The notes under the pieces were generated by a model. It searched no databases, was not told the origin of the DNA, and saw only the letters and a list, made by a program, of their open reading frames with translations. Both the position numbers and the translations under genes were made by a program. Positions 15,308-23,983 of a stretch of DNA of 24,062 nucleotides are shown here, one piece after another. The DNA comes from CAISDA01 sp050258555. GTDB taxonomy: Bacteria; Bacteroidota; Ignavibacteria; UBA10030; UBA8401. Where the stretch lies: NCBI GenBank assembly GCA_050258555.1, contig JBLMZA010000158.1, positions 1 to 24,062 of the forward strand. Reading direction: 5' to 3'. Numbering within the stretch: position 1 is the stretch's first letter; each line of letters starts with the position of its first letter.

Positions 15308-16654
15308 ATGATCGGAACATTGCCCGTAACGATTCAACCGACTGAAGTCCATGCGTCGCTGGCCAAACACATGCTTGTCGACGGATTCGATCTGGTGATC
15401 GATCTGAAAAAGAGCAAAGGATGCCGGATCCACGATTCCCGGTACGACAAGACGTTTCTCGACTTCTTCTCGTTCTTTTCCTCCTCGGCCGTCGGCATGA
15501 ACCATCCCGCCCTGGTCGAGCCGGAATTTCTGGAGAAGCTTGCCTACGTCGCCGTCAATAAAACGAGCAACTCCGATGTGTTCTCTGTGGAGATGGCGGA
15601 GTTCGTCGAGACATTCGCGCGCTGCGTGCAGCCCGAGTCGATGCCGTACGTCTTCTTCGTCGACACCGGCGCGCTCGGCAACGAGAACGCACTGAAGACC
15701 GCCTTCGACTGGAAGGTGCGGAAGAATTTCGTGAAGGGCTACACCGAGGAACGAGGAAGGCAGGTGATCCATTTCCGGCATGCCTTCCACGGGCGCACGG
15801 GCTATACGATGTCGCTGACGAACACCGATCCGAACAAGACGAATTATTTTCCGAAGTTCAAATGGCCGCGCATCCTCAATCCTGCCGTCCGCTTTCCGCT
15901 CAACGAAAAGCACCTCACGAGGGTTGAAGAAGACGAGCGCACGGCCATCCGCCAGATCAAGGAAGCGATCATCAACAATCCGGACGATATCGCGGCAATG
16001 ATCATCGAACCGATCCAGGCCGAAGGCGGAGACAATCATTTCCGGAAGGAGTTCTTCGAGGAGCTCCGCACGATCTGCGACGAAAGCGAGATCATACTGA
16101 TTTTCGACGAAGTGCAGACCGGCGTGGGACTCACCGGGAAGATGTGGGCGCACGAATATTTCGTGAAGCCGGACATGATGTCCTTCGGGAAGAAGACGCA
16201 CGTCTGCGGATTCGCCTCGAGCACGCGCATCGACGATGTGCTCGACAACGTGTTTCACAAGGCGGGGCGCCTCAACTCGACATTCGGCGGAAACCTCGTC
16301 GACATGGTGCGCTTCACGCGCGTCATGCAGGTGATCGAGCAGGAGCACCTCGTCGAGAATGCGCGCGTGCAGGGCGCCTATCTGCTGTCGGAACTGACGA
16401 AGCTGCAGGAGGAGTTCCCGCGCCTCATCTCGAATACGCGCGGCCTGGGCATGATGTGCGCGATCGACCTCGACACGGCGCAGAACAGGGATGAACTGCG
16501 CCGCAAGGCATACGAGGAAGGACTCATCCTGATCGGCTGCGGGGACCGGGCGATCCGTTTCCGTCCGCCTCTCATCATCACACAGGAAGAAATCGCGGAA
16601 GGCATCGCCATCATCCGCAAGGCCCTCTGCGAACTCAGCGTGGGCGAAGAATAG
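15308..16654 (+). CDS. lat: L-lysine 6-transaminase
   Basis: This 448-residue class III PLP aminotransferase moves the epsilon-amino group of lysine to 2-oxoglutarate, giving aminoadipate semialdehyde (which cyclises to piperideine carboxylate) and glutamate. It follows Mycobacterium tuberculosis Lat (Rv3290c) almost segment by segment: MLVDGFDLVIDL, the FFSFFSSSAVGMNHPALV stretch, NKTSNSDVFSVEMAEFVETF, ALGNENALKTAFDWK, FHGRTGYTMSLTNT, PIQAEGGDNHFR, IFDEVQTGVGLTG, the PLP lysine in FGKKTHVCG (K295 or K296), and LNSTFGGNLVDMVR. The ATG at 15308 follows AAAGG and gives a family-length N terminus; the frame is open earlier but only within the purB 3' end. The nadE gene follows after 9 bases. Confidence 0.94.
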   Translation: MIGTLPVTIQPTEVHASLAKHMLVDGFDLVIDLKKSKGCRIHDSRYDKTFLDFFSFFSSSAVGMNHPALVEPEFLEKLAYVAVNKTSNSDVFSVEMAEFVETFARCVQPESMPYVFFVDTGALGNENALKTAFDWKVRKNFVKGYTEERGRQVIHFRHAFHGRTGYTMSLTNTDPNKTNYFPKFKWPRILNPAVRFPLNEKHLTRVEEDERTAIRQIKEAIINNPDDIAAMIIEPIQAEGGDNHFRKEFFEELRTICDESEIILIFDEVQTGVGLTGKMWAHEYFVKPDMMSFGKKTHVCGFASSTRIDDVLDNVFHKAGRLNSTFGGNLVDMVRFTRVMQVIEQEHLVENARVQGAYLLSELTKLQEEFPRLISNTRGLGMMCAIDLDTAQNRDELRRKAYEEGLILIGCGDRAIRFRPPLIITQEEIAEGIAIIRKALCELSVGEE

Positions 16655-16663
16655 GAGCGTTGA

Positions 16664-17509
16664 ATGGAACAGATCGATCACACAGAGGAGAACCCTCTCC
16701 ATCTGAACACTGATCATGTAACGCGCATCTGCATCGATTTCCTGCGCGATGAAGCGCGCGTGGCAGGCTTTTCGAAGGCGGTCTTCGGGCTGTCGGGAGG
16801 CATCGACTCGGCCGTTTCGGCCTTTCTTGCCGCGCGGGCCTATGGTCCGGAAAATGTGCTTGCCGTCAGGATGCCCTACCGCACCAGCAGTCCCGAAAGC
16901 CTGTCCGATGCCGATCTCGTCATCGAGTCGCTCGGCATCGCCTCGGAAACCGTCGAGATCACGCCGATGGTCGAGCCGTTGTTCGAAGCGCAGACCATTG
17001 CCGACAATCTGCGGCGGGGCAACATCATGGCGCGCGAGCGCATGATCGTGCTGTACGACATTTCGGCGCGAGAGAACGCGCTCGTGATCGGCACATCGAA
17101 CAAGACCGAAGCGCTGCTCGGATACGGCACGCTCTTCGGCGACATGGCCAGCGCTCTCAATCCGATCGGAGACCTCTATAAAACGCAGGTCCGGCAGCTC
17201 GCCGCGGCTCTCGGTGTTCCGCAGCGCATCATCGACAAGCCGCCCACCGCCGATTTGTTCCAGGGACAGACCGACGAGAGCGATCTCGGCTTCTCCTATG
17301 CCGAAGTTGACCGCCTGCTCTATTTAATGGTGGACGATCGCCGCTCGTTCGACGAGCTGAATGCATACGGCTTTTCCGCGGAATTCATCAGCGCCGTGCA
17401 GAGAAAGATCAGGATCAACCAGTTCAAGCGCCGGCCGCCCTTGATCGCGAAGATCTCGCATCGCACGATCAATGTCGACTTCCGCTATGTCAGGGATTGG
17501 GGCATCTAG
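16664..17509 (+). CDS. nadE: NAD(+) synthetase, ammonia-dependent type
   Basis: This 281-residue enzyme makes NAD from deamido-NAD, ATP and ammonia, the final step of NAD synthesis. It has the N-type ATP pyrophosphatase loop FGLSGGIDSAV (SGGIDS at residues 44-49), AVRMPYRTSS, NIMARERMIVLYDIS, VIGTSNKTEALLGYGT with FGD, NPIGDLYKTQVRQLA, and the PPTADLFQGQTDESDLG segment that closes over the substrate. There is no N-terminal glutaminase domain, so it must use free ammonia or an external amidotransferase. AGGAG lies seven bases before the ATG. It sits between lat and the sensor kinase gene with short gaps (9 and 35 bases). Confidence 0.97.
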   Translation: MEQIDHTEENPLHLNTDHVTRICIDFLRDEARVAGFSKAVFGLSGGIDSAVSAFLAARAYGPENVLAVRMPYRTSSPESLSDADLVIESLGIASETVEITPMVEPLFEAQTIADNLRRGNIMARERMIVLYDISARENALVIGTSNKTEALLGYGTLFGDMASALNPIGDLYKTQVRQLAAALGVPQRIIDKPPTADLFQGQTDESDLGFSYAEVDRLLYLMVDDRRSFDELNAYGFSAEFISAVQRKIRINQFKRRPPLIAKISHRTINVDFRYVRDWGI

Positions 17510-17544
17510 GCAGACAGCACGTTCACCATCGGGATAACAACAGC

Positions 17545-20139
17545 ATGAATGAAACATCTCGCTTCAGTCTTGCGTCAATGCTCAAAGGGATGAGCCCCGG
17601 CATTCCGCGCAAGACGCTCATCGCGTTCGTAATGCTGACAGTCTGCATCAGCATCGCCGGTTATTATTATTACCAGTCCGAACACGAGCGCTATATGGTG
17701 GAGAAGTGGAAGGAGCTTTCGGCGATTGCGGGTTTGAAAGAGCGCGAGATCGAAGCATGGAGGAAGGAACGTCTCTCGGATGCGAACTTCGCCTTCAATG
17801 CCGCCATCGAGCGGCGCGCGCTTTCGGCTCTGCGCGCATCCGACCCTCGCTTTCCGTACGGTCGGTATTACGACTGGATGCCGTCGATGTACAAGAACGG
17901 CAACTACGAACACCTTGCCCTGTTCGACTATTCACACACGCAGCGTTACAGCGTTCCCGCTGCGGAAATCCCTCTTACGCAGGTCATCGATTCACTCTTC
18001 GGTCTGGCCGAGCGCGAACGCAGAATCTGCTTTTCCGACTTCTACCGAGACCGGCACAACCGTCCCATGCTCTCGGTCGTCGTGCCGGTGCTGGACAGGG
18101 GAACGGCTGCGATGGAAACCGCGGGCTTCATCGTGATGCAGATCAATCCGCAGACGCTCTTTTATCCTCTCGTGCAGTCATGGCCCGTGCCGAGCAAAAG
18201 CGGAGAACTGCTCCTGCTGTCGGCGAAGGGCGATTCGGCAGCCTACTTGAATACGCTCCGCTTTGCCGATAATATCAGCCGTTGGAAGACGGCCTCGCTC
18301 AGCGACACGATGCTGCTTGCCTCGAAGGCCGTGAAGACAAATGACAGCATGCTTGCGGGATTGGATTACCGGGGACAGCAGGTGTTTGCCGTCAAGCGTC
18401 CGATCGACGGAACCGGGTGGATGCTCATCGCCAAGAACGATGCGAAGGAAGTCTTCGCGCCGCTCAACCAGACCCGTTTCTTTCTGGTGATCATGGTCGT
18501 GATGATCTCGCTCATCGGCGGCATCTCGATATTGCTGGTGTGGCGGCATCGCCGCGGGGAATACTACCGGCGGGAATATGAGCAGGAGCTCGAGCGCCGT
18601 CTCTCGGCCGCGGCGCTGCGCGAAAGCGAGGAGCGCTTCCGCATGCTCGTCGAGTCTTTGAACGAGATCGTCTACACGCTCGATACGCAGTGCCGGTTCA
18701 TCGGCGTCTACGGCCACTGGGTCGAGCTCTTCGGAGTCGACGAGGCCAGCGTGCGCGGCAAGAAGCCCGAAGACATCTTCGGCGCCGATCCGACGGTCGA
18801 CCACCGCGAAATGGAACGCCGCGCGCTCGGCGGCGAACATGTGCTGTACGAATCGACATATTCCATTCCATCGACCGGCGAGGTTCATGTCGTGCAGACG
18901 TCGCTTTCGCCGCTGCGGGGATCCGCCGGCGACATCATCGGTATTGTCGGTGTCGGACGCGATATCACGAAGATCAAGCATCTGGAGCGCGACCTTCTTC
19001 AATCGCAGAAAATGGATTCGCTCGGCAAGCTCGCGGGCGGCATCGCCCATGATTTCAACAATCTGCTGGCCATGCTCATGGGTTCGGCCGAGCTGCTCAA
19101 GAGGAATCTGAAGGACGATCCCCAGAACATGATACACATCCGGAGAATCTTCGAGGCGACCGAGCGCGGATCGTCGATCGCCAAACGGCTGCTGCTGTTT
19201 TCGCGGCAGGGACTCTCGGAGTTCAAGCCTGTTTCGGTTTCACACATTCTCACAGAGATTGTCGAGATTCTCCGCTATTCTTTCCCGAAGACGATCGAGG
19301 TGAAGCTCGAGATCGAGGCCGAGCATGCGCTTATCAACGGCGATGCGGGACATCTTCACCAGGCCTTCCTCAATCTCTGCCTCAACGCCAAAGACGCGAT
19401 GGGCGAGCAGGGAACGCTCACGCTGGCCGAACGGACCGTCGGTCCTGAAGAAGCCGCGAAGAAATTTCCCGAATGCGCAGGTCAATGCATCGCCGTTTCG
19501 ATTGCCGATACGGGAAGCGGAATTGATCCGCAGCTTGTCGGAAAGATCTTCGAGCCGTTCTTCACAACGAAGGAAAAAGGGAAGGGAACCGGACTCGGGC
19601 TTTCCATCGTTGACGGTATTATACGAAACCATCACGGGTACATCGACGTCCAGTCGGAGCCCGGCAACGGCACCACATTCACGATATATTTTCCGGTCTA
19701 TACCGGACCGCTGATCGAGCCGGCGCCTGAGGAAGCGGAAACGTCGGCGAGCGGCGAGACGATCCTGATTGTCGACGATGAAACGATGATCAGGGAACTG
19801 CTGGCCGAATATCTCGGCAGCCTGGGGTATTCCGTCCTGATGGCCGGCGACGCGGAAGAGGCGATCACGCTCTACAGGGAAAAGGCCGCATCGATCGACA
19901 TCGTCATCAGCGATCTCGGCATGCCGAAAATGTCGGGAGAAGAACTCTTCACCAGACTCCGCGCAATCGATCCTTCCGTTTCCGTCATCATTTCGTCGGG
20001 ATATCTCGACGGCACGACGCGCAACGGACTTCTGTCGAAAGGCATCCTCGGTGTGCTCACAAAACCGTACCGGCTGAACGACATTCAGGCGCTTCTGGCC
20101 GAGTGTCTCCGCAACCGGACGCGGAGGATATCATCATGA
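17545..20139 (+). CDS. Membrane-bound hybrid sensor histidine kinase (extracytoplasmic sensor, PAS, HisKA, HATPase, receiver)
   Basis: This 864-residue two-component sensor starts with a transmembrane segment at about 24-43, followed by an extracytoplasmic domain of about 265 residues that looks Cache-like (long N-terminal helix EREIEAWRKERLSDA, then mixed strands). A second transmembrane segment spans 312-332. A PAS domain (about 357-480) and HisKA follow, with phospho-acceptor H502 in GGIAHDFNN. The HATPase domain has an N box (NLCLNAKDAM), DTGSGID and GTGLGLSIV. A C-terminal receiver domain (about 740-860) has acceptor D790 in ISDLGMPKMSG and conserved TKPY. The ATG at 17545 is chosen over an in-frame upstream start inside nadE; its ribosome site is weak. 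No separate response regulator or HPt gene is nearby, so the output is unknown. Its stop overlaps the start of the radical SAM gene. Confidence 0.93.
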   Translation: MNETSRFSLASMLKGMSPGIPRKTLIAFVMLTVCISIAGYYYYQSEHERYMVEKWKELSAIAGLKEREIEAWRKERLSDANFAFNAAIERRALSALRASDPRFPYGRYYDWMPSMYKNGNYEHLALFDYSHTQRYSVPAAEIPLTQVIDSLFGLAERERRICFSDFYRDRHNRPMLSVVVPVLDRGTAAMETAGFIVMQINPQTLFYPLVQSWPVPSKSGELLLLSAKGDSAAYLNTLRFADNISRWKTASLSDTMLLASKAVKTNDSMLAGLDYRGQQVFAVKRPIDGTGWMLIAKNDAKEVFAPLNQTRFFLVIMVVMISLIGGISILLVWRHRRGEYYRREYEQELERRLSAAALRESEERFRMLVESLNEIVYTLDTQCRFIGVYGHWVELFGVDEASVRGKKPEDIFGADPTVDHREMERRALGGEHVLYESTYSIPSTGEVHVVQTSLSPLRGSAGDIIGIVGVGRDITKIKHLERDLLQSQKMDSLGKLAGGIAHDFNNLLAMLMGSAELLKRNLKDDPQNMIHIRRIFEATERGSSIAKRLLLFSRQGLSEFKPVSVSHILTEIVEILRYSFPKTIEVKLEIEAEHALINGDAGHLHQAFLNLCLNAKDAMGEQGTLTLAERTVGPEEAAKKFPECAGQCIAVSIADTGSGIDPQLVGKIFEPFFTTKEKGKGTGLGLSIVDGIIRNHHGYIDVQSEPGNGTTFTIYFPVYTGPLIEPAPEEAETSASGETILIVDDETMIRELLAEYLGSLGYSVLMAGDAEEAITLYREKAASIDIVISDLGMPKMSGEELFTRLRAIDPSVSVIISSGYLDGTTRNGLLSKGILGVLTKPYRLNDIQALLAECLRNRTRRISS

Positions 20140-21197
20140 TGCACAAGACGACGCTTCGCGAGACGCTCGATGAGCTGATGCGCGAAGAATCGGCGCTTGC
20201 CCGCCCGATGCCCGATGGCTGGGTGCAGTGCGTGGCGTGCGGGCACCGCTGCAAGATCGCGCCGGGCCGCGACGGCATCTGCAAAGTGCGCTCGAACCGG
20301 GAGGGAAAGCTGTTCGTGCCGTACAATTACGTCTGCGGCGTCCAGCTCGATCCGGTAGAAAAGAAGCCGTTCTATCACGCCTATCCCGGTTCCACGGCGC
20401 TGAGCTACGGCATGCTCGGCTGCGATTACCATTGCGCCTACTGCCAGAACTGGGTCTCGTCGCAGACGCTGCGCGATCCCGATGCCACGGCGCTGCCCAC
20501 GGAAGTCTCGGTCTTCGACATCGTCGATGCCGCAGTGGCGCGCGGCGCGCGCATCATCACGAGCACATACAACGAACCGCTCATTACCAGCGAATGGTCG
20601 CGCGATATCTTCATGCTGGCCAGGGAGCACGGACTCGTCACGTCGTACGTCTCGAACGGCAATGCCACGCCGGAAGTCCTGGATTTCCTTCAGCCCTGCA
20701 TCGACCTCTACAAGGTGGACCTCAAATCCTTCCGTCAGAAAAATTACGCCCAGCTCGGAGGCCGCCTGCAGGTCGTTCTCGATACGATCGCCGATGTGCA
20801 CCGCCGCGGCATCTGGATCGAAGTCGTCACGCTCGTCGTTCCCGGCTTCAACGATTCGGAGGAGGAGCTGCGCGACATGGCCCGGTATCTCCATTCGGTC
20901 TCGGATGACATTCCGTGGCACGTCACGGCCTTTCACCAGGACTATAAAATGACCGATCCGGATACGACGCCCGTGCGCAGCCTGCTTCGTGCGGTCGAGA
21001 TCGGACGCAGCGAGGGCCTTCATTACGTCTACGCCGGCAACATCCGCTCGCGCGCAGCCGGCGATGCGGAGGACACAAAATGCCACGCCTGCGGCGCGAC
21101 ACTGATCCGCCGCAACGGCTTTCTTGTCCTTTCGAACGAGATCGACCATGGGCGGTGCCCCTCGTGCAAAACGGCGATTCCCGGACGCTGGAATTAA
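20136..21197 (+). CDS. amrS: AmmeMemoRadiSam-system radical SAM enzyme (AmrS)
   Basis: This 353-residue cytoplasmic radical SAM protein resembles the AmrS family, relatives of pyruvate formate-lyase activating enzyme. The [4Fe-4S]-SAM cluster motif is C96-x3-C100-x2-C103 in GCDYHCAYCQNW. N-terminal cysteines C32, C35, C39 and C49 (CVACGHRC, then GRDGICKVRSN) and a C-terminal CxxC...CxxC zinc-ribbon-like pair (C316/C319, C341/C344) are typical of AmrS. DPVEKKPFYHAYPGS, TSTYNEPL and HVTAFHQDYKM are further family segments. The first ATG (20136) has GGAGG eight bases upstream and overlaps the kinase stop codon as ATGA, so translation is coupled. A second ATG follows immediately. The AMMECR1-like and Memo-like partners that give the family its name are not in this window. 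The reaction is not known to me. Confidence 0.9.
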   Translation: MMHKTTLRETLDELMREESALARPMPDGWVQCVACGHRCKIAPGRDGICKVRSNREGKLFVPYNYVCGVQLDPVEKKPFYHAYPGSTALSYGMLGCDYHCAYCQNWVSSQTLRDPDATALPTEVSVFDIVDAAVARGARIITSTYNEPLITSEWSRDIFMLAREHGLVTSYVSNGNATPEVLDFLQPCIDLYKVDLKSFRQKNYAQLGGRLQVVLDTIADVHRRGIWIEVVTLVVPGFNDSEEELRDMARYLHSVSDDIPWHVTAFHQDYKMTDPDTTPVRSLLRAVEIGRSEGLHYVYAGNIRSRAAGDAEDTKCHACGATLIRRNGFLVLSNEIDHGRCPSCKTAIPGRWN

Positions 21198-21244
21198 CGC
21201 CTTCCGCGCGCGACTGAAAAGGAACGGGAAATCGCATTCTCCTG

Positions 21245-21273
21245 TTGATATTGTCTGAAGCGTTTTGTATCTA
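21245..21273 (+). promoter_or_regulatory. Promoter for the lipoprotein-metalloprotease pair
   Basis: TTGATA, 17 bases and TATCTA lie in an AT-rich patch about 57 bases before the ATG at 21331. An alternative -10 (TAATAT) lies four bases downstream with poorer spacing. The spacing matches the other promoters proposed here. Confidence 0.55.
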
Positions 21274-21330
21274 ATATAAAGATGCTTCTGGTGCACACAG
21301 TGACGTTCACCTTCAACGGCATAGTTCCCT

Positions 21331-21678
21331 ATGATGAAAACCACTCTGCTCGCTGTTCTGCTTCTGTGCATGATCATGGCGATCGACTCCTGCTCATCGT
21401 CCTCCACAACCACTACCGACAAGCCGTCCGCCGCTCCGAGCACGTTTCCGTACATGATCGGCAGGATCGAAGTGATCGGCAATGAACCGTTTACGAAACT
21501 CGCGCTGCGTGTCGACGAAACGCACCTCTATCTGCTGAGGGCGCCGAAGGAGATGGAACCGGACCTTGTTCGGCATCAGCAGGGCCTCGTAAAACTCTAC
21601 TATTCAGGGAGGCAGGAAAAGGCCAAAGAACATTACCTGGATGTGGACCACATCGAAAAGCTGGACAGTAAAAAATAA
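21331..21678 (+). CDS. Small lipoprotein of unknown function
   Basis: This is a 115-residue precursor. A hydrophobic signal sequence (TTLLAVLLLCMIMAIDS) ends in a cysteine at position 21 followed by a Ser/Thr-rich linker (SSSSTTTTDK), the usual layout of a lipid-anchored envelope protein; the residues before Cys (I-D-S) are a loose lipobox. The mature part (about 75 residues) is a single small domain with alternating strands (YMIGRIEVIGN, LALRVDETHLYLLRA, GLVKLYYSG) ending in a charged helix. That pattern suggests a small beta-barrel, but I cannot name a family. Two adjacent ATGs (21331, 21334) are possible starts and neither has a Shine-Dalgarno sequence. The T9SS protease-like gene follows after 31 bases with no terminator, so they are probably co-transcribed. 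Confidence 0.75.
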   Translation: MMKTTLLAVLLLCMIMAIDSCSSSSTTTTDKPSAAPSTFPYMIGRIEVIGNEPFTKLALRVDETHLYLLRAPKEMEPDLVRHQQGLVKLYYSGRQEKAKEHYLDVDHIEKLDSKK

Positions 21679-21709
21679 CACGTTCACCGTTTACAGCAAG
21701 GAGTATTGA

Positions 21710-23947
21710 ATGCGAACATTCGTCGCGGGAGTACTGTTCTTTTTCTTGGCCGGTGCGGCACAGCTTCGGGGACAGGACAACCTTCAGCCATACCGTGCAA
21801 CACCGGTAGCGTCCGACGGCTCATACGGCATCCACGGATCGGATCTGCTGCGTCCCAAAGAAGCGGAACTGAGCCGCTATCTGAAGGAGCATCCCGAAGC
21901 AAAGCAGGCGAGCCTCTCGAAGCAGGCCGCCTGGGGATTCACGGTGGGCTCGACCAAATCGTGGTACGCAACGGATCTGACGACGACCACCGAATACCTC
22001 GTTCCGTCCACGTGCCGCGGCGTGGGAACGAACTGCTATATCTTCGTCGAAGATGCGATCTGGGGCTCGCGCGCCAATCAGCAGGTCGTCGATTCGGTCC
22101 GCAACGCATTCGATCTCCGCACGCCGGGCAACCCGAACAAGGGCATCTATGATACGGATGTCGAGGCGTTCGGCGCTCCGCCGAATGTCGACAACGATCC
22201 GAAGATCATCATCCTCATCCTCGATATCAAGGACGGATTCACCGGCACCGGCGGGTATGTGATGGGCTATTTCTATTCGCTCAACGAAGTGAACCGCACT
22301 ACAAGCAACAAGGCCGAGATTTATTATCTCGATGCCAATCCGTTGAACCTCACGACCGCATCCGGACTGCAGGGCGGACTGAGCACGATGGCGCACGAGT
22401 TCCAGCACATGATCCATTGGAATTACGATCCGCAGGAAATCGCCTTCGTCAACGAAGGCTGTTCGCTGGTGGCCGAAGTCAACGCGGGCTATCCGCTGTA
22501 TGCGCAGTCGGGATTCGTGAACGAGACGAACCATTATCTTCTCGACTGGCGCACCGGCGACAACACGATGGTGCTCAACGACTATTCGCGCGCCGCCCGC
22601 TTCATGACGTACTGCCGGGACCAGTTCGGCATGCCGTTCTTCAAGAAGCTCGTGGCCACGAACCTGACGAGCATCGGCGGGATCAGTTATGCGATGGGCC
22701 AGTCAGGCAGCACATGGGCGTTTCCAGACCTGGTGCAGAATTTTTCGATCGCGAATATCCTGAACGACCGCACGGTCGATGCGAAATACGGATATCTCTA
22801 TCCGACGATCACGAAAACCAACGGCCTGACGTTCTATTCGCCCTCGTATTCCAGCGGCGCCGAAGCCGAAGAGGTCGCCGGATACGGTTCGACGTTCTTC
22901 GGATTCAAGGCGGGCTCCGATCTGAAGGCGATGTTTAAGGCCGATCCGAGCCTGTCGATCAAGGCCGTTGAAATCGGCCCGTCATCCAAGCGCGTCGTCG
23001 ATGTGACAAGCAACGTGCAGTTTGCCGAGCCGGGATTCGGCACGACGTACAAGGAAGTGTATTTTGTGGTCACGAACCGGGATGGCCTGCCGCATACGTT
23101 CACCACGAACGTGACGGGCGCCAGCACGCGCACGGCCATCGAACTGAAGTATGACACGTCCGAACCGGTCGGTTATCTTTCCCAGTCGGAGAACGACACC
23201 ATCTGCGTGCTGTTCGACGGAACGCCCGGAGCAAAGCTCGATTCGGTGAAGGTGGCCCTTCGCCGCAACGGCACGATCACCGGAGGCGTGTGGAGCTATT
23301 CAGGACTCCGCCGTCCCCTTGCTGCTCCGCTTGCCGTTCCGGTCACCGCCACGGCATCCAACGCGCCGTCGGCACCGTATCCCGTACCCTATCCCAATTG
23401 GGGAACGATCGATCTGAGGTCGAACAACATCGATGCGTCGAATCCGTTTGCCGTGACGTTCAACGTCACGGGAGATCCCACGGTGCAGCAGCGTGTGATG
23501 GTGAGCAAGTATCCGGGTACGACCTCGTACCACAGCCTCACATACCTGAACAAGCCGTCGAGCGGCACGCCTGACTGGTATTATCTGAGCGCCGACGAAT
23601 CGAACGTCTACGTCTATCTCGTGCGCGCCTATGTGAGCGTCGGGGGAGTGACGGCGGTGAAGGAACCGCGCGAGCTTGTGCCTTCGACCACGCAGCTCGA
23701 TCAGAACTATCCCAATCCGTTCAATCCGTCGACGACGCTCAAATTTTCGCTTGCCTCGAAGCAGCATGTTTCGCTGAAGCTGTACGATGTGCTGGGCAAG
23801 GAAGTGGCGACGATCGTGGACGAGGAACTGCCGGCGGGCACATACACGCGCGCATGGAATGCGTCGGCGTTCCCGAGCGGCGTGTATTTCTCGACACTGA
23901 GGGCGGGGAGCGTGACAGAAACGAAGCGTCTCGTCCTGACAAAATGA
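21710..23947 (+). CDS. Secreted HEXXH metalloprotease-like protein with T9SS C-terminal sorting domain
   Basis: This 745-residue exported protein has a Sec signal peptide at residues 1-21 (VAGVLFFFLAGAAQLRG, cleavage probably before QDN). A zinc-protease-like domain covers about 70-400 with H229-E230-F-Q-H233 (AHEFQHMIHW) and a downstream NEG (248-250) whose E249 is a likely third ligand, the gluzincin pattern; peptidase family M30 is the closest type I can suggest. The middle (about 400-655) is beta-rich, Gly/Ser/Thr-rich and probably Ig-like. Residues about 663-745 are a type A T9SS sorting domain (LDQNYPNPFNPST, SLKLYDVLGKEVATIV, LPAGTYTRAWNAS, SGVYFSTLRAG, TETKRLVLTK), which directs export through the outer membrane and removal of the domain. 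AAGGAG lies seven bases before the ATG. Substrate unknown. Confidence 0.88.
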   Translation: MRTFVAGVLFFFLAGAAQLRGQDNLQPYRATPVASDGSYGIHGSDLLRPKEAELSRYLKEHPEAKQASLSKQAAWGFTVGSTKSWYATDLTTTTEYLVPSTCRGVGTNCYIFVEDAIWGSRANQQVVDSVRNAFDLRTPGNPNKGIYDTDVEAFGAPPNVDNDPKIIILILDIKDGFTGTGGYVMGYFYSLNEVNRTTSNKAEIYYLDANPLNLTTASGLQGGLSTMAHEFQHMIHWNYDPQEIAFVNEGCSLVAEVNAGYPLYAQSGFVNETNHYLLDWRTGDNTMVLNDYSRAARFMTYCRDQFGMPFFKKLVATNLTSIGGISYAMGQSGSTWAFPDLVQNFSIANILNDRTVDAKYGYLYPTITKTNGLTFYSPSYSSGAEAEEVAGYGSTFFGFKAGSDLKAMFKADPSLSIKAVEIGPSSKRVVDVTSNVQFAEPGFGTTYKEVYFVVTNRDGLPHTFTTNVTGASTRTAIELKYDTSEPVGYLSQSENDTICVLFDGTPGAKLDSVKVALRRNGTITGGVWSYSGLRRPLAAPLAVPVTATASNAPSAPYPVPYPNWGTIDLRSNNIDASNPFAVTFNVTGDPTVQQRVMVSKYPGTTSYHSLTYLNKPSSGTPDWYYLSADESNVYVYLVRAYVSVGGVTAVKEPRELVPSTTQLDQNYPNPFNPSTTLKFSLASKQHVSLKLYDVLGKEVATIVDEELPAGTYTRAWNASAFPSGVYFSTLRAGSVTETKRLVLTK

Positions 23948-23983
23948 GTGCCAAGGTAAACTGTTCTTGATCTGGTTGGGTGC

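Noticed and set aside
13915..16717. Two long minus-strand frames (451 and 531 codons) opposite purB and lat
   Set aside because: Arg/His/Asp-rich shadow translations with no domain; the plus-strand genes match known enzymes across their full length.
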